A stretch of DNA of 64,000 nt from Sulfitobacter sp. OXR-159. Its GTDB lineage: Bacteria > Pseudomonadota > Alphaproteobacteria > Rhodobacterales > Rhodobacteraceae. The translations under genes and the position numbers were made by a program. The DNA lies in NCBI RefSeq assembly GCF_034377145.1, contig NZ_CP139707.1, positions 1,621,001 to 1,685,000 on the forward strand, read 5' to 3'. Below, piece after piece: positions 61,820 to 64,000 of the stretch (position 1 is its first letter; every line of letters starts with the position of its first letter). Below the pieces are notes generated by a model, which did no database searches, had not been told where the DNA came from, and was given only the letters and a program-made list of their open reading frames with translations.

Positions 61820-61825
61820 TATAAT
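61820..61825 (+). promoter_or_regulatory. Possible -10 box before the TetR gene
   Basis: TATAAT 22 bases before the TetR GTG start. No good -35 lies 16-18 bases upstream, and no clear palindrome was found, so this is a weak call. Confidence 0.35.
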
Positions 61826-61846
61826 TAGGAAGTTCGGAAATCGCCT

Positions 61847-62494
61847 GTGTCGGACAGCACGCCTAAATTCAAACGTGAGCCAGCGGAGCACCGCAGGGAG
61901 GCCCTGATAAGGGCCACTCTGTCGCTGATCGCCGAAAAGGGTGTTCAGGCCGCGACGGTCCGGGCAATCGCGGCCCGTGCTGACGTGTCACAGGGTATGA
62001 TTAGGCACCACTTTTCGTCGAAAGAAGACCTGATTACCGCGGCCTATGAGCATCACATGGACCGGCTCACCGACCTGACATCGGCCTTCGCGGAAGGCGA
62101 CTGTAGCGCGCCGGTGGCACGGTTGGCGGCTTTCGTCGTCGGCAGCCTGACGCCGCCGGTTGTCGACGCGGGGTCGGTCAGCCTTTGGGCGGGGTTTCTC
62201 ACCAAGGTCCATGACGACGCGCAGATGCGCGAAAGTCACAAACGGACCTATTACAATTTCCGCAACCGCCTTGAGGCGCTGATCGCAGCCGTATTGAACG
62301 AGGCGGATCAGCCCCCCACAGCACAAGAACTGCACCATTTGGCCATCGCCTGCAACGCCGTGATCGATGGATTGTGGATGGAAGGCGGTGTTCTACCGAG
62401 CGCTTTCGCGCCGGATGAGCTTTCAGAAATCGGAATTCGCTCCGTCGGAGCGCTCCTCGGGATAGACCTCACAATAGCAGGGCAACAGACATGA
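61847..62494 (+). CDS. TetR-family regulator (BetI-like)
   Basis: A 215-residue TetR regulator with the N-terminal HTH (HRREALIRATLSLIAEKGVQ, then AATVRAIAARADVSQGMIRH and HFSSKEDLI) and a BetI-like ligand domain. GTG start, with a weak CGGA upstream. It is coupled by ATGA overlap to the aminotransferase gene and divergent from the amino acid ABC operon, so it may repress both when the substrate is absent. The ligand is unknown. Confidence 0.88.
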   Translation: MSDSTPKFKREPAEHRREALIRATLSLIAEKGVQAATVRAIAARADVSQGMIRHHFSSKEDLITAAYEHHMDRLTDLTSAFAEGDCSAPVARLAAFVVGSLTPPVVDAGSVSLWAGFLTKVHDDAQMRESHKRTYYNFRNRLEALIAAVLNEADQPPTAQELHHLAIACNAVIDGLWMEGGVLPSAFAPDELSEIGIRSVGALLGIDLTIAGQQT

Positions 62495-63678
62495 GAACGA
62501 CAGATATCACCCGACGGCTGGCAGGTCTTGGCGGCGCAAAATGGGAAGTGCATCTAAAGGCCCGCGAGCTTGCCGCACAGGGCCGTGATATTATCGAGCT
62601 GACCATCGGCGAGCCGGACGTGCCGACCCCCGACGCGCTTATGGATGTCGCGGCCGATGCAATGCGCCGGGGCCGCACTGGTTATTCTGACGGTCGGGGT
62701 GAGACAGGTCTGCGCGCTGCATTGGCCGAACGATATTCGCACCGCGCGGGCCGTCGCATCACGCCGGACCAAGCCATGTGTTTTCCCGGCACGCAGACGG
62801 CGCTTTATGCCGTGCTGTTGGGCGTGGCCGAGGCGGGGCAGCAGGTTCTGGTCGGCGATCCGATGTATGCCACTTATGAAGGGGTGATCCGCTCCAGCGG
62901 TGCCGAGATGGTGCCCGTCCCGCTGCGCCCGGAAAACGGCTTTCGCCTTCATGCGGATGACATCGCCGCAAGGATTACCCCGCAGACCACGGCGATCTTG
63001 CTGACCACGCCGCATAACCCCACCGGCGCGGTCCTGACCCGGGCAGAGATTGACGCGCTTGGTGAACTGGCCATTGCCCATGACCTGTGGATTATCTCTG
63101 ATGAAGTGTACGAAGAACTGATCTTTGACACCTCTGAATTCTGCTCGCCTCTGTGGCGTCCGCAGCTGGCTGACCGCACCATCGTCGTCTCATCGATCTC
63201 AAAATCCCACGCCGCACCGGGCTTTCGCAGCGGTTGGTGCATCGGCCCCGAAGCCTTTACCGAGGCTCTCTTGCCGCTGTCGGAGACCATGCTTTTCGGC
63301 AACCAGCCCTTTATCGCTGACATGACCGAAAAAGCAGTGCGCGAGGGGTCGCCCGTGGCTGAAGGGATGAAGCAACGCTTTGCCGCCCGCGCCGAGCGTT
63401 TGCACCGCCGGCTGTCGCAAGAGAGCCCGTTGAAGGTGCACCAACCGGATGCGGGCATGTTTGCAATGATCGACGTGTCGGCCACCGGAATGCGCGGCAC
63501 CGACTATGCCATGCACCTGCTTGAGCAGGCTGGCGTGGCGGTCATGCCCGGTGCGTCCTTTGGGGAAACGCTCGATGCTTGGGTGCGTGTGGCGCTGACG
63601 ACCGGCGACGCGGCCTTTGATGCGGCCTGTGACCGGATCATCCGGCACGCGGCGCAATTGCAACTGGAAACGGCATGA
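62491..63678 (+). CDS. Class I/II aminotransferase (AruH-like)
   Basis: A 395-residue PLP aminotransferase of fold type I. Landmarks are ELTIGEPDVPTPDALMDVAA, the TPHNPTGAVL loop, ISDEVYEELIF and the PLP lysine in VVSSISKSHAAPGFRSGW, followed by MPGASFGETLDAWVRVALTT. Length and position before a TPP decarboxylase fit arginine:pyruvate transaminase (AruH), which makes 5-guanidino-2-oxopentanoate. General aspartate/aromatic activity is the alternative. It overlaps the TetR gene upstream and the decarboxylase gene downstream by ATGA. Confidence 0.85.
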   Translation: MRTTDITRRLAGLGGAKWEVHLKARELAAQGRDIIELTIGEPDVPTPDALMDVAADAMRRGRTGYSDGRGETGLRAALAERYSHRAGRRITPDQAMCFPGTQTALYAVLLGVAEAGQQVLVGDPMYATYEGVIRSSGAEMVPVPLRPENGFRLHADDIAARITPQTTAILLTTPHNPTGAVLTRAEIDALGELAIAHDLWIISDEVYEELIFDTSEFCSPLWRPQLADRTIVVSSISKSHAAPGFRSGWCIGPEAFTEALLPLSETMLFGNQPFIADMTEKAVREGSPVAEGMKQRFAARAERLHRRLSQESPLKVHQPDAGMFAMIDVSATGMRGTDYAMHLLEQAGVAVMPGASFGETLDAWVRVALTTGDAAFDAACDRIIRHAAQLQLETA

Positions 63679-64000
63679 CCAGTGTCGGCGAAGCGCTGGT
63701 CGCCCAGCTTTCACAGCGCGGCGTCGACTGTGTCTTTGGCATCCCCGGGGTGCACACGATCGAGCTTTACCGGGGCTTGGCGGCCTCGGGCATCCGCCAT
63801 GTGACGCCCCGGCACGAACAGGGCGCGGGCTTCATGGCGGATGGCTATGCACGGGTCTCCGGCAAACCCGGTGTTGCCTTTGTCATCACGGGGCCGGGGC
63901 TGACCAACACGCTGACCGCAATGGGCCAAGCCCGCGCGGATTCTGTGCCGATGCTGGTGATCTCTGGCGTCAACACGCTGCCCAGCCTTGGCAAGGGCAG
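63675..64000 (+). CDS. TPP-dependent decarboxylase, AruI-like (5' part only)
   Basis: The first 108 codons of a thiamine-diphosphate enzyme; the rest lies beyond the window. The N-terminal Pyr domain is clear: QLSQRGVDCVFGIPGVHTIE, then HVTPRHEQGAGFMADGYARV and FVITGPGLTNTLTAMGQARA. The catalytic Glu is in RHEQGA. With the AruH-like aminotransferase it suggests 5-guanidino-2-oxopentanoate decarboxylase (AruI) of the arginine transaminase pathway. Other acetolactate synthase-like activities remain possible because most of the gene is unseen. Confidence 0.8.
   Translation, partial: MTSVGEALVAQLSQRGVDCVFGIPGVHTIELYRGLAASGIRHVTPRHEQGAGFMADGYARVSGKPGVAFVITGPGLTNTLTAMGQARADSVPMLVISGVNTLPSLGKG

Overview
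The window looks like chromosomal DNA of a marine Rhodobacteraceae (Roseobacter-group, Sulfitobacter-like) alphaproteobacterium. The evidence is high GC, a SUF operon led by an IscR without the classical cysteine triad, alphaproteobacterial carnitine and arginine catabolic operons, and many ATGA/TGATG translational overlaps. No species call is possible from the sequence alone.

Layout. (1) 1-16.1 kb is core genome: the 3' end of alaS, a DUF1330 gene, a PAP2 phosphatase, typA, an SMR efflux protein, an Lrp-type regulator, icd, an HD-domain/hypothetical/hydrolase trio, then the iron-sulfur operon iscR - nifS-like - sufB - (pyruvyltransferase-like) - sufC - sufD - two membrane proteins - sufS. 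A perfect palindrome overlaps the likely iscR -10 region. (2) 16.2-50.9 kb is a 34.7 kb integrated island. It splits a tRNA-Arg(CCT) gene in the anticodon loop: the 5' half is at 16186-16221 and the 3' half with CCA is at 50904-50944. Both halves are flanked by the same 7-bp core and by paired GCACAGA-type repeats 70-100 bp inside each end. (3) 51.2-58.5 kb is a carnitine/betaine catabolism operon with a divergent GlxA-type regulator. (4) 58.6-64.0 kb is a polar amino acid ABC transporter, a TetR regulator, and an aminotransferase plus TPP-dependent decarboxylase pair that resembles the arginine transaminase (aruH/aruI) pathway.

The island is a metal-stress and thiol-redox block. From left to right it holds IS256 and IS66 remnants and a broken rhodanese; a sterol-desaturase-family protein; a CsoR/RcnR-type sensor with MFS exporter, His-rich protein, HupE/UreJ protein and membrane anchor (Ni/Co-like module); a MerR sensor with YnfA, ZIP, a ZntA-type ATPase, DUF411, CBS and CDF proteins (Zn/Cd/Pb-like module); a tightly coupled cassette of DUF411, cytochrome c, CcmG-like and TlpA-like thioredoxins, Met-rich protein, two SCO-like proteins and CcdA; an 851-residue fusion of a short-chain dehydrogenase with SPW and VKOR-like membrane domains; an IS1182-type element; and a copper module (DUF305, glutaredoxin-MauE fusion, CsoR, TolC-like protein, multicopper oxidase, cupredoxin-CusF fusion). 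Near-perfect operators for the metal sensors can be read directly. No relaxase, conjugation, replication or phage structural genes were seen.

The island also shows decay. A TolC-like gene has an in-frame amber codon, a beta-propeller (F510_1955-like) gene has a one-base frameshift, IS66 tnpC is broken, and the integrase reading frame has no start codon and lies -1 relative to the upstream excisionase-like gene. The strongest observations are the unrestored tRNA split with its attachment architecture, the SDR-SPW-VKOR fusion, and the compact copper/thiol cassette with its operators.
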